Made by a program: the position numbers and the translations under genes
NCBI RefSeq assembly: GCF_900107095.1
Contig: NZ_FNOR01000005.1
Coordinates: forward strand, 1-64,000
Direction of reading: 5' to 3'
DNA length: 64,000 nt
DNA from: Collimonas sp. OK242
Lineage (GTDB): Bacteria; Pseudomonadota; Gammaproteobacteria; Burkholderiales; Burkholderiaceae_D
Notes under the pieces: model-generated
The model's input: only the letters and a program-made list of their open reading frames with translations
Told to the model about the DNA's origin: nothing
Database searches by the model: none
In this document: positions 26,696 to 34,211 of the stretch, in pieces
Layout of the letters: every line of letters starts with the position of its first letter
Numbering within the stretch: position 1 is the first letter of the stretch

Positions 26696-27484
26696 ATGAT
26701 CATCGCTCCAACCCAGTTCATGGTCTCCGCTGCCAATCAATTCACCATGGATAAACATGCCACATCGCCCTTGACGGCTGGCGAAGTGCAGGCGGAGTTA
26801 CAGCGCATCTTGTCGAGCACGCTATTTTCCAAGGCACCCCGATCTTGTGCACTGCTGCGCTTTGTCGTCATGCAAATGCTGGAGGGCGGAGCCGGCAGCA
26901 CGAATGAATATGCGATAGGGATTGAGGTATTCGGACGCAAGGCGGTGAACTACTGCACCGGCGACGATCCCATCGTACGGGTCCAGGCAGGTCGTTTGCG
27001 CAGCAAACTGGCTGCCTATTATGCGATCGAGGGCAAGAACAACTCTTTGCGTATCAATATTCCGTTAGGCGGCTATATGCCGAGTATAGAGCTGGCCGAC
27101 GTCATGACGCCGACAGCATGCCTGGCCTTCCAGCCGCTGACCTGCCTCAGCCAGGAATGGCTGGCGCAGTCATTTACGCTGGGGCTCAACGAGGAACTGA
27201 GCTACCGGCTGCATCGGGAATTTGGCGAGCAACTGCAGGGCACAGCAATGTACTCGCGTTGCCAGGAGCCATTTCAACGGCGAGAGACTAGTTATCTACT
27301 TGAAGGCAGTGTGCGGCAAGACGATCAACGTATCCGTACCTCCCTCCGGCTGACTGACCGGATAAAGAGCGCCATCGCCTGGAGCGAACAGCTCGATCAT
27401 GGATTCGATTTGCCGATACTGCGCCAGGAGCGGCTCGCTGAAGCCTGCTGCGATATCTTGCGCAAGTACCTTGGCATGAATTGA
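26696..27484 (+). CDS. Putative regulator: winged-helix-like N domain plus FlgO/TolB-N-like domain
   Basis: 262 aa. The N-terminal part (about 28-135) has the pattern ELQRILSS...LLRFVVMQMLEG...EYAIGIEVFGRK...DDPIVRVQAGRLRSKLAAYY...IPLGGYMP, a DNA-binding-like domain often found ahead of cyclase or TPR modules. The second half (about 138-255), with AFQPLTCLSQEWLAQSFTLGLNEEL and LLEGSVRQDDQRIRTSLRLTD, resembles the FlgO/TolB N-terminal domain. It lacks the usual TPR tail. Divergent from the STAND regulator and likely a partner. Confidence 0.75.
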   Translation: MIIAPTQFMVSAANQFTMDKHATSPLTAGEVQAELQRILSSTLFSKAPRSCALLRFVVMQMLEGGAGSTNEYAIGIEVFGRKAVNYCTGDDPIVRVQAGRLRSKLAAYYAIEGKNNSLRINIPLGGYMPSIELADVMTPTACLAFQPLTCLSQEWLAQSFTLGLNEELSYRLHREFGEQLQGTAMYSRCQEPFQRRETSYLLEGSVRQDDQRIRTSLRLTDRIKSAIAWSEQLDHGFDLPILRQERLAEACCDILRKYLGMN

Positions 27485-27505
27485 CAATTTTATCTTCTCC
27501 CTTTT

Positions 27506-27532
27506 CTGCAGCATGGCGCTGCAGGATTTTTT
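27506..27532 (+). terminator. Terminator after the 262-aa regulator
   Basis: CTGCAGC and GCTGCAG (27506-27524) form a perfect 7-bp stem followed by GATTTTTT. It separates the regulator from the DUF1906 gene. Confidence 0.75.
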
Positions 27533-27565
27533 CATTGTTTTCACTACCTGCGCAAAGGAATACGC

Positions 27566-28213
27566 ATGCTAACCACCAACGGCCTGGATGCCAGCTTTGA
27601 ACTTACAAAACACGCAATTTCCCTGAAGGCCCAGGGCATCGATTTCGTGATGCGTTACTACAGCTACAACGCGTCAAAGAACTTGTCCTTGGCAGAAGCC
27701 CGCGCTTTGTCCGACGCTGGCCTGAAAATCGGCGTCGTATGGGAAACGGCCGGTACCTATAGCGGATTTTTCAATCGACTTCAAGGCCTCGCCGATGGTA
27801 GCGCTGCATATCAGATGGCATCCAATAGTATCGGCCAGCCGGTAGGCTCGACCATTTACTTCGCTGTTGACTATGATCCCAGCGCTACCGACATCGCCAC
27901 TTCAATCAGCGATTATTTCTTCGGCATAGGCGATGCATTTGACGCCGCCTCAAAGGGCGCGGCCGGATACCGGATTGGCGTCTATGGCTCAGGATTGTGC
28001 TGTAAGACGTTGTTGACAAACAACCTGGCGGAAATGAGCTGGCTATCGCAGTCAATCGGCTTTGCCGGGTCGAAGGATTATGCAAGCAGTCAAAGCTATA
28101 ACCTGATCCAGTATTTGCCTACGAAAATCACGGTCGATGACGACAATGCGTTGAGCGTCGATCCCGACGCCACCAACAGCGCCCGTCCAGCGGGGCTGTT
28201 CACCATTTTGTAG
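27566..28213 (+). CDS. DUF1906 glycoside-hydrolase-like protein
   Basis: 215 residues of a TIM-barrel DUF1906 (Rv2525c-like) domain: GLDASFELTKHAISLKAQGIDFVMRYYSYNASKNLS at the N terminus, VWETAGTYSGFF, TIYFAVDYDPSATDIA and RIGVYGSG. The acidic residues of the barrel (Asp9, Glu59, Asp102 region) could be catalytic. The family is related to lysozyme-like GH25 proteins and is often tied to cell-wall contact. No signal peptide is present, so export would need a dedicated route, which would fit a delivered effector. Preceded by GCAAAGGAA. Confidence 0.82.
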   Translation: MLTTNGLDASFELTKHAISLKAQGIDFVMRYYSYNASKNLSLAEARALSDAGLKIGVVWETAGTYSGFFNRLQGLADGSAAYQMASNSIGQPVGSTIYFAVDYDPSATDIATSISDYFFGIGDAFDAASKGAAGYRIGVYGSGLCCKTLLTNNLAEMSWLSQSIGFAGSKDYASSQSYNLIQYLPTKITVDDDNALSVDPDATNSARPAGLFTIL

Positions 28214-28508
28214 GCGCAACAGCAGGGCTGAATCTGGGGGGATTACGTACGGACGGTAGACGGCAATTGTCATGCCAGGATCGGCACTTGAATGCCATCT
28301 ACTCCTGCCATCCAATAGTCCGTCCGGGAAAATCCATCGCTTTGAACGGCCACGCCTCCAGTAACCACAAGAGGCATTTGACGACCTCGAGCGAGGATTA
28401 ATGGCGGACTAATTTTTTTCTAAAGCAATATTGTATTGTTCGACTCAACAGTTGCAATTGATCAACATCATGCATTTTATCTAATTAACGATAAGACGAA
28501 AATATAAA
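28214..28508. other. Intergenic region, AT-rich to the right
   Basis: No gene seen. Composition shifts clearly to AT-rich from about 28400, marking entry into a different accessory segment. The promoter of the truncated P-loop gene is probably in the last 100 bases. Confidence 0.4.
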
Positions 28509-28895
28509 ATGAGCGATCAAAATTCCGGCATTCCTTTCAGATTTCGTAGAAATGACACCGTAGGCACCGCTGATGCCGAATCGGACGATAATTATTTGTC
28601 AGATTGCTTCGTTGAGACGGGAGATCTCGAAGTTTTGAGAGACTGCGGAAATCCGAAGAGAATAATAGTTGGACGGACTGGCGCAGGGAAAAGTGCATTG
28701 ATCCGCAAGCTTAAAGAAGTTGAAGAACACGTAATTGAGCTTCCTCCCCAGAATCTATCGCTCGGCTATATTGCAAACTCGGATATTCGATTAGGCACGA
28801 ATTTCGTGCACGCGTGCGTCAATCTCAAATGGAGAATTTTCGTAGCCATAATCCGCAATTTCATGGAGATAGGCATGCAAGAACACGGCTATTGA
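28509..28895 (+). pseudogene. Truncated P-loop ATPase (Sll1717-type N terminus)
   Basis: The first 95 or so residues look like the start of a large P-loop ATPase: NYLSDCFVETGDLEVLRDCGNPKRIIVGRTGAGKSALIRKL with an intact Walker A, then HVIELPPQNLSLGYIANSDI. After about 28795 the reading frame only runs antisense through the neighbouring gene, so the ATPase core is gone. Such ATPases occur in defence-like islands. The stump of 128 aa is probably non-functional. Confidence 0.75.
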
Positions 28896-29251
28896 TCCAG
28901 CTTGCTCGTATTGATAAACGTGGCGACATTCGTGGGATAACAAGCGAATGGATGCATGTGGTCGACAAATATAAATACCATGACCAAGAGTAATGCCCGC
29001 CATGTGTGGCCCGAATAGACCGGTAGTCACACATGCATGTTGAAGCTCTGGGTCAGATGGCAAGGGAAGCTGATCGTCGACTAAAACAACGCGAACTCTT
29101 TCTGGTCGAGCAATACCTACACGCTTTGCGATGGTGAAATCATATTCGTTAAGTGGAATTCCAGTACGTAGGATTTCTGCCTCTCGTTCTTCGGCCCAGG
29201 CAATAGCCTTTGGTAAAAGGTACGGCAACGCAGCTCGCAAATCGAATGTCA
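28791..29251 (-). CDS. Putative metalloprotease-like protein with HECRH motif
   Basis: About 152 aa. The motif LLSHECRHVYQYEQAG has the spacing of a zinc HExxH site followed by a helical C-terminal part (FLHAYLHEIADYGYENSPFEIDARVHE) with a further Glu that could be a ligand. This is reminiscent of DUF4157-like zinc peptidase domains. No signal peptide. The start may be 29251 (MTFDL) or 29263. Its stop lies at the junction where the P-loop gene is cut, so it was probably brought in by the event that truncated that gene. Confidence 0.7.
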
Positions 29252-29433
29252 TAAAGGCTCTCACTATTAATTTGATTGTTCACTGGCGGCCAAATGCAAT
29301 TGATCGGCTGAACGTATTAGAATTTTTTTTGACACGGACGGCAGTACGTCTCTCCTTTAAAGCGCCGGAAATTGTTCAGGCAGAATTTTGCGACTACCTC
29401 GGCAATCACAGCATTGCATTTAGCAACAAATGC

Positions 29434-29730
29434 TTACCCGTGATCGAGATCCTCATTTTCGGAATGGGTAACGCCTGGGCCACTTATGAAAACAATGTCT
29501 TCAATATTAGCAGGCTCTTTTGGATATGTTCCCGCACCTCTTGGTAAATCGTTTCGCATCAAGTAGATGGTGAGCGTGGTACCAAGAATTGGAATTAGCC
29601 AGATAAAAGCAATTTGTCCGGCTCGCTGCATACGAGAGGATAGATCATCACGGGGCACTCGGACAGTCGCTACTATGTTGATAGTAACAATAGCGCAGAG
29701 AAATGCGTTCGCCACTACGATAATTGCCAT
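29434..29730 (-). CDS. Small membrane protein with two helices
   Basis: 98 residues with helices at about 2-22 and 39-58 (AFIWLIPILGTTLTIYLM), then a hydrophilic tail with many acidic residues. The second helix resembles the PLDc_N-type short membrane domain, a weak similarity. No function assigned. It lies between the HECRH protein and the NERD protein on the same strand. Confidence 0.6.
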   Translation of the reverse strand: MAIIVVANAFLCAIVTINIVATVRVPRDDLSSRMQRAGQIAFIWLIPILGTTLTIYLMRNDLPRGAGTYPKEPANIEDIVFISGPGVTHSENEDLDHG

Positions 29731-29837
29731 GATGCGGGCTCCCTGTTCATGATAGTGATTTCGCGTTTAGACGATAATTCGAACGGGCTACCTGGTACTC
29801 CAACAGAAATGTCGCTCGCCGGAGTCAATAATTGTTC

Positions 29838-30608
29838 CTAGTTTGTTGTGTAGCGACAGGCAGGAAATTTCGCACATCCCTTGAACTGCGATCCGGCATT
29901 CACGCCGGATTTGACCGTCCGTAAGATCAACTCGCTTCCACATTTCGGACATGCATTGTTGTTGGCTTTTTCTGCCACAATCGATTTCACATGCTTTACG
30001 TGCTCACGGCTTGTGTTAAACGATGCGGGTTTTCTGCCGGTCTGAATACGTTCGATAGCGTTTGCCACCTGACTGGTATCGAGAACCTGCTGATTCATCG
30101 ATTTGATGTACCTGATATAGCCACCGGCCTGAGTAACATTCTCCGGCATCGGTGTTTTGAAAGTACTATCCCCAACAAAAACGACGACCGAGTGAATCAC
30201 CGAGTTGTCAAGATCCAGAAGCGCTTCGAGTGCTTTTGTATGTTTGTAATTTTGGAACAAGGGATTTTGAAATTTCGTTGTGTGCTTGTAGATTTTTTGC
30301 GTCCACATTTTTTGCTTGGCATCGCCGAAAATCCAACCCTTCATGTTCTTCGTCTCAATCACAATGATGCCAAACTTCGAAACGATGATGTGATCAATCT
30401 GGGTAGTGCCATCGTCAACGGGCAATGTCACATTTTTGATGAGATGGTAGGTCTCTCGATCCAAGAAAAATTTTGCGGATATGTTGACGATTGCTTCGCC
30501 CATCACGCCCTTGAACCAAGGAGATTTGACTACTGCGGCGACAAGCAGCAGTGGGATCAAATACCAAAGACTGTGAAAAACTTGGCCGAATATAGGAGTG
30601 AAGTCCAT
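29838..30608 (-). CDS. NERD-domain nuclease-like protein with zinc ribbon
   Basis: 256 aa. An N-terminal membrane helix (about 8-28) precedes a NERD domain (about 33-145): KGVMGEAIVNISAKFFL, then DGTTQIDHIIVSKFGIIVIETKNMKGWIFG with the PD-(D/E)XK-like Asp and ETK residues. The C terminus holds a topoisomerase-type four-Cys zinc ribbon (CPKCGSELI...FKGCAKFPAC). NERD proteins are thought to be DNA-processing and are common in islands and plasmids. It follows the DUF2971 gene on the same strand. Confidence 0.88.
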   Translation of the reverse strand: MDFTPIFGQVFHSLWYLIPLLLVAAVVKSPWFKGVMGEAIVNISAKFFLDRETYHLIKNVTLPVDDGTTQIDHIIVSKFGIIVIETKNMKGWIFGDAKQKMWTQKIYKHTTKFQNPLFQNYKHTKALEALLDLDNSVIHSVVVFVGDSTFKTPMPENVTQAGGYIRYIKSMNQQVLDTSQVANAIERIQTGRKPASFNTSREHVKHVKSIVAEKANNNACPKCGSELILRTVKSGVNAGSQFKGCAKFPACRYTTN

Positions 30609-30631
30609 TTTTTTATATGAGGCTCAAATTT

Positions 30632-31600
30632 TTACGCACGAAACGGAGTGGTGGAGGCAATAACTCTGTTGGATAATTCGCTTTTTTTGACTGTCTCAAG
30701 CATTCGTTTTACTGAACTCACTGCCAGCGGATTCGAAATGGATGGACCAAGAATTATTTGATGCACTACTTTTTCCAACGAGAGATCGTTAGTCGTTGCA
30801 CCCTCAATTGGCAAAATTTTATATTTAAGCTTTGGCTCAATACCATTCTTTCCTACGGCGTAATGCAGCATGCCAGATAAATGTTTTTGATGGTCTCGTT
30901 CACGTAAATACACCATCCGCCATTCCTGCTCCTCAGAAAAGCCGTGGTGCTTTGTGAATATGGAAAATATTTTGATTCGTTCAAACAGTGCGCCAACTGC
31001 TATGTGCAATTTATCATCAGGGATATCTTGCTCAACAAGGAGATTCGCGAATTCTGTCAGCTTTCCATCAATCCAACTGCATCGATCATTTCCGGAGGCA
31101 TAGGTAACGTTCGCAATAATAAGCGGAGACCCTGACAGGTAGTTGAGCTTTGCTGTGTCAAATATAATCGCAGCGCCGTTACCATTGCTGCCGTAACCTC
31201 GCCACATCGACAGACGCCCGTCAGAATTTTTCGCTGCATCATGCTCAGATAGGCAGAAGACATAGATATCAAATGCTTGTTCTTCGCTGAATTGTTTCAA
31301 TTTGGCTTCAAACGCATCCAGAGTTAGATTGTATCTATTCGAATTGCCGCAAGCGGTTTTGATCGCCTCATTTTGCCTAAAAGCACGCGCACCCTCCAAT
31401 ATACCGAATCGTAGCTCCTCCATATCATTCATATAGAGAGGGTTCGACAGCCATATTTCATCATTCGCCATGATGCATTCAAGAGTGGATATGGATGTGT
31501 AATGCGCCAATAATGGTCTTTTTGCAGGAAATGAATCGGAATTTTGTATATCGGCCCAAAGTGGATCAAATGAGCGAAAAATTTCATCATTAGTTTTCAT
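30632..31600 (-). CDS. DUF2971 domain protein
   Basis: 322 aa. The signature LLAHYTSISTLECIMANDEIWLSNPLYMNDMEEL at about 28-62 and WRGYGSNGNGAAIIFD at about 139-154 define DUF2971. A later block, EEQEWRMVYLRERDHQ, is also typical. The family is of unknown function and often lies in defence or mobile regions. AT-rich codon use compared with the core. It is 24 bases upstream of the NERD gene, so the two probably form an operon. Confidence 0.85.
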   Translation of the reverse strand: MKTNDEIFRSFDPLWADIQNSDSFPAKRPLLAHYTSISTLECIMANDEIWLSNPLYMNDMEELRFGILEGARAFRQNEAIKTACGNSNRYNLTLDAFEAKLKQFSEEQAFDIYVFCLSEHDAAKNSDGRLSMWRGYGSNGNGAAIIFDTAKLNYLSGSPLIIANVTYASGNDRCSWIDGKLTEFANLLVEQDIPDDKLHIAVGALFERIKIFSIFTKHHGFSEEQEWRMVYLRERDHQKHLSGMLHYAVGKNGIEPKLKYKILPIEGATTNDLSLEKVVHQIILGPSISNPLAVSSVKRMLETVKKSELSNRVIASTTPFRA

Positions 31601-31681
31601 GTCTTTGGCCGCCTGATTGATTGTGATTTTAGGGCTCGGTCTTGAGTTATGACGCCACAGGCCAGTCGAAGATTAAACGTA

Positions 31682-32113
31682 TCAAACTTCCTGCTGTAAC
31701 TGCTCGACCAGTTCTTCGACCAAATATCTGCGATGCGGTGGCAATTCCTGAATCTTCGCTGCGAGATTGATCAATTCTGGCGGTAGTTTCTTCGCGCCTT
31801 TTGCAGCCACGTCTTTTGCCTCAGATGCTGGCTTTGCTGGCGCAGGACCGTAGTGCAACCAATGCTGATCCACATTTAACCATTTTGCGATTGTCGCCAA
31901 CTTGTCGTTGGTTGGAATTGCCCGTCCAGTCAGCCACTTGTGGGCAGTCTGCGGCGAGATCGCATTGCCCTGGTGCCGAAGATTAAATCTCAGCGCGAGT
32001 TCAGTCGCTCCCTGAACCGATTCGGGGCTACGTCGCAATGCAAATTCCAGGCGTTTCGTGAACGCCGCTTTCTCAGTGGTGGTAGGTATGATCGCATTCT
32101 GCGATAACTCCAA
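31682..32113 (-). CDS. Small helix-turn-helix regulator, copy 1
   Basis: 143 aa. The N-terminal two thirds are XRE-like: FTKRLEFALRRS...GATELALRFNLRHQGNAISPQTAHKWLTGRAIPTNDKLATIAKWLNVDQHWLHYG, with a helix-turn-helix over ISPQTAHKWLTG. The C-terminal KKLPPELINLAAKIQELPPHRRYLVEELVEQLQQ is a separate helical tail. It differs from copy 2 (33531) at only about seven shared positions. The start lies further upstream than copy 2 because the Met there is Ile here. Phage-repressor-like. It follows the lipoprotein at 32123. Confidence 0.85.
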   Translation of the reverse strand: MELSQNAIIPTTTEKAAFTKRLEFALRRSPESVQGATELALRFNLRHQGNAISPQTAHKWLTGRAIPTNDKLATIAKWLNVDQHWLHYGPAPAKPASEAKDVAAKGAKKLPPELINLAAKIQELPPHRRYLVEELVEQLQQEV

Positions 32114-32122
32114 TCACACCAC

Positions 32123-32653
32123 TTACTTATCGCATTCTTTTTTTACTGGGTGGAGTTCATCGATTTTTTCTTTTAGAATTTTTCCGTCGACTTCGGATAA
32201 ATTATTAACCTGCACGTTGCACACTCCCAATCTCGCAGTAAAGCGCATCTCATACTGTTTGTCTTTTTTTGGCGTAAATGCAGCCTCTACAAAGCAGCTT
32301 GTTTGCAAAAGGCCAGCGGCACCTTGATTCGCTACAAAAAAATTGGTTTCTTTGTCTGCCTCGACGATACGTTCTATTACATCGCTGTTGTTTTCGTATC
32401 CTTGGCTTCCATACATACCTGCTCTGCTTGTGTCTGTACTAAGAAATTTGCTGAATCCGGCGATGGCTCTGGCCGACGAACGTTCACATTTCGAGGTGGC
32501 ATGAATAAAAGTGGTGCCGTTACTGTCGTTAATGATTCTAATTTTTGCTGTATCGCCTGACGTAGGTGATATATAAGGATTTCGCACCGCACATCCCGTT
32601 ATAAAACTAGTAGCGATCAATGCGGAAAGCAGCAATAACGTATTTTTTTTCAT
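32123..32653 (-). CDS. Hypothetical lipoprotein
   Basis: 176 aa with signal and lipobox ITGC (Cys21), then a beta-rich domain (KIRIINDSNGTTFIHATSKC) and a charged C-terminal helix (DGKILKEKIDELHPVKKEC). It is probably an envelope protein. The end is 9 bases before the regulator start at 32113, so the pair is likely co-transcribed. Family not recognised. Confidence 0.7.
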   Translation of the reverse strand: MKKNTLLLLSALIATSFITGCAVRNPYISPTSGDTAKIRIINDSNGTTFIHATSKCERSSARAIAGFSKFLSTDTSRAGMYGSQGYENNSDVIERIVEADKETNFFVANQGAAGLLQTSCFVEAAFTPKKDKQYEMRFTARLGVCNVQVNNLSEVDGKILKEKIDELHPVKKECDK

Positions 32654-32721
32654 TTTTTAGTAATGTATATAGGTTCGTGAATTACGGCACAGTCGAATTC
32701 AAGTTTACCAAATATATTGTT

Positions 32722-32878
32722 GCAATTGTGCAATTAATTTTTTGACCAGATACCTACTGTGTGATGGCAATTCCTAAATCTTTGCCGCGAGATTGATCAA
32801 CTCTGGTGGCAGCTTCTTCATACCTTTCGCGGCCACATCTTTTGCCGTTAATGCTGGCTTCGCTGGCGCTGGCCCGTA
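32722..32878 (-). pseudogene. HTH regulator remnant, with internal stop
   Basis: The translation gives YGPAPAKPALTAKDVAAKG..., then KKLPPELINLAAKI, a stop (TAG where copies 1 and 2 have CAG), then ELPSHSRYLVKKLIAQL. It is the C-terminal half of the same regulator family, and the DNA-binding half is missing. It begins at the same Tyr codon as the remnant at 14515. Confidence 0.85.
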
Positions 32879-32887
32879 TCTCACCAG

Positions 32888-33445
32888 CTACTTAATCCAT
32901 ATTCGATCAGTTCTGTCGCCAATTCCAGCCGAGAGGCCGCGCTCGATGAGTGCGCAAACCATAGCGTCGCGCAGTGCGTTATGTGCTGCATCCCAATCAG
33001 GCCCAGGCTGTTCCAGCGAACGAGTACCGTAATTCGAAGAAAAATACTCGCGCAATTGCTGAATGTTCGAACCTGAGATTCTGGATCTAGCCGCTGTGGC
33101 GTCCGTTTCGGAGTAGGTAAACGCAATATTTGCCAGTGCCTTCTGGTTTTTAAAGCGATACACATGATCTTTGTTTGAAAGTATCAGGTCTTTAATTTTT
33201 CTCGATCCCTCGGAGTCATATTCAATTTTGTACTCGATTTGAATTGCACCTTTTAGGAAATTCGTGCCATTACAACCGGTGCGTGCCTGACCAGTGGCAT
33301 CGTCAATAAGCGTGAACATTGCGTAGGCCGGCGCCGTGGATTCGTTTTCAACCGCTGCTTTAAAACTGGACTCGGATTGACCTGATGTCGATTGTGCGTA
33401 TCCGGGGAGTGCTACGAATAAGAAGAGCAATACGATGAATTTCAT
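32888..33445 (-). CDS. Secreted hypothetical protein
   Basis: 185 aa with a signal peptide (KFIVLLFLFVALPGYAQS). The mature part is mixed alpha/beta (EYKIEYDSEGSRKIKDLILSNKDHVYRFKNQ) with two Cys. No family recognised. The ATG at 33445 is preceded by GGGA; an ATG two codons earlier is possible. Like the lipoprotein at 32123, it sits between members of the HTH regulator family, giving a repeated regulator/envelope-protein arrangement. Confidence 0.7.
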   Translation of the reverse strand: MKFIVLLFLFVALPGYAQSTSGQSESSFKAAVENESTAPAYAMFTLIDDATGQARTGCNGTNFLKGAIQIEYKIEYDSEGSRKIKDLILSNKDHVYRFKNQKALANIAFTYSETDATAARSRISGSNIQQLREYFSSNYGTRSLEQPGPDWDAAHNALRDAMVCALIERGLSAGIGDRTDRIWIK

Positions 33446-33530
33446 GAGCATCCCAGTATAAATTCCGGATAACTATCTATATGTTTTATTTAATTAATAG
33501 ACAGCGACAGTTGTCCGGATGCGGCGGTCA

Positions 33531-33938
33531 TTACAGATTCTGTTGTAATTGCTCGACTAATTCTTCGACCAGATATCTACGATGCGGCGGCAATTCCTGA
33601 ATCTTCACAGCGAGACTGATTAGTTCTGGCGGTAGCTTCTTCACACCTTTCGCGGCCACATCTTTTGCTTCAGATGCCAGCTTCGCTGGCGCGGGACCGT
33701 AGTGCAGCCAATGCTGATCCACGTTCAGCCATTTTGCGATTGTCACCAGCTTGTCGTTGGTTGGAATCGCTCGTCCAGTCAGCCACTTGTGAGCCGTCTG
33801 CGGCGAGATCGCATTACCCTGGTGCCGAAGATTGAATCTCAGCGCAAGTTCAGTCGCACCCTGAACCGATTCAGGACTGCGTCGCAATGCAAATTCCAGG
33901 CGTTTCGTGAACGCTGCTTTCTCAGTGGTGGTAGGCAT
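33531..33938 (-). CDS. Small helix-turn-helix regulator, copy 2
   Basis: 135 aa, nearly identical to copy 1 at 31682 apart from a shorter N terminus and about seven substitutions (for example Ala to Val in DKLVTIAKW). The helix-turn-helix ISPQTAHKWLTG and the C-terminal KKLPPELI tail are kept. It lies upstream of the secreted protein gene and could control it. The AT-rich stretch before it (33950-34020) probably holds its promoter. A paralogous pair formed by recent duplication. Confidence 0.85.
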   Translation of the reverse strand: MPTTTEKAAFTKRLEFALRRSPESVQGATELALRFNLRHQGNAISPQTAHKWLTGRAIPTNDKLVTIAKWLNVDQHWLHYGPAPAKLASEAKDVAAKGVKKLPPELISLAVKIQELPPHRRYLVEELVEQLQQNL

Positions 33939-34076
33939 GATCGCATTCTGCGATATCTCTTAGTGCCTCATATCAACCAATTGGGATAATATTATCCTAA
34001 TAAGTTTAAAAATATCTTGAATTCAGATGGGGTTACTTGTCAGAATATTTTTAACGGGTTTGCTCAAGGGGGAAAT

Positions 34077-34211
34077 ATGAAGATGATTTATGCGCAGGAA
34101 CACAGGCGCCGCAAGCATGTCACTCCAGTTCCCGGGGCCAACGACGCCAATGCCAAGCTGACGCTGGCGCATATCCAAGCCGCGCCACGCAGAGTAAGGA
34201 AAACAAAATGA
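34077..34211 (+). CDS. Short basic peptide, coupled to the SDR gene
   Basis: A 44-residue, Lys/Arg-rich ORF (MKMIYAQEHRRRKHV...) with GGGGGA seven bases before its ATG. Its stop overlaps the next ATG as ATGA, so it could be a leader peptide for the SDR. No family known. Confidence 0.4.
   Translation: MKMIYAQEHRRRKHVTPVPGANDANAKLTLAHIQAAPRRVRKTK

Noticed and set aside
16203-28213. Prophage or R-type tailocin
   Set aside because: Apart from one collar-domain protein, no phage structural, replication, lysis-cassette or integration genes are present.
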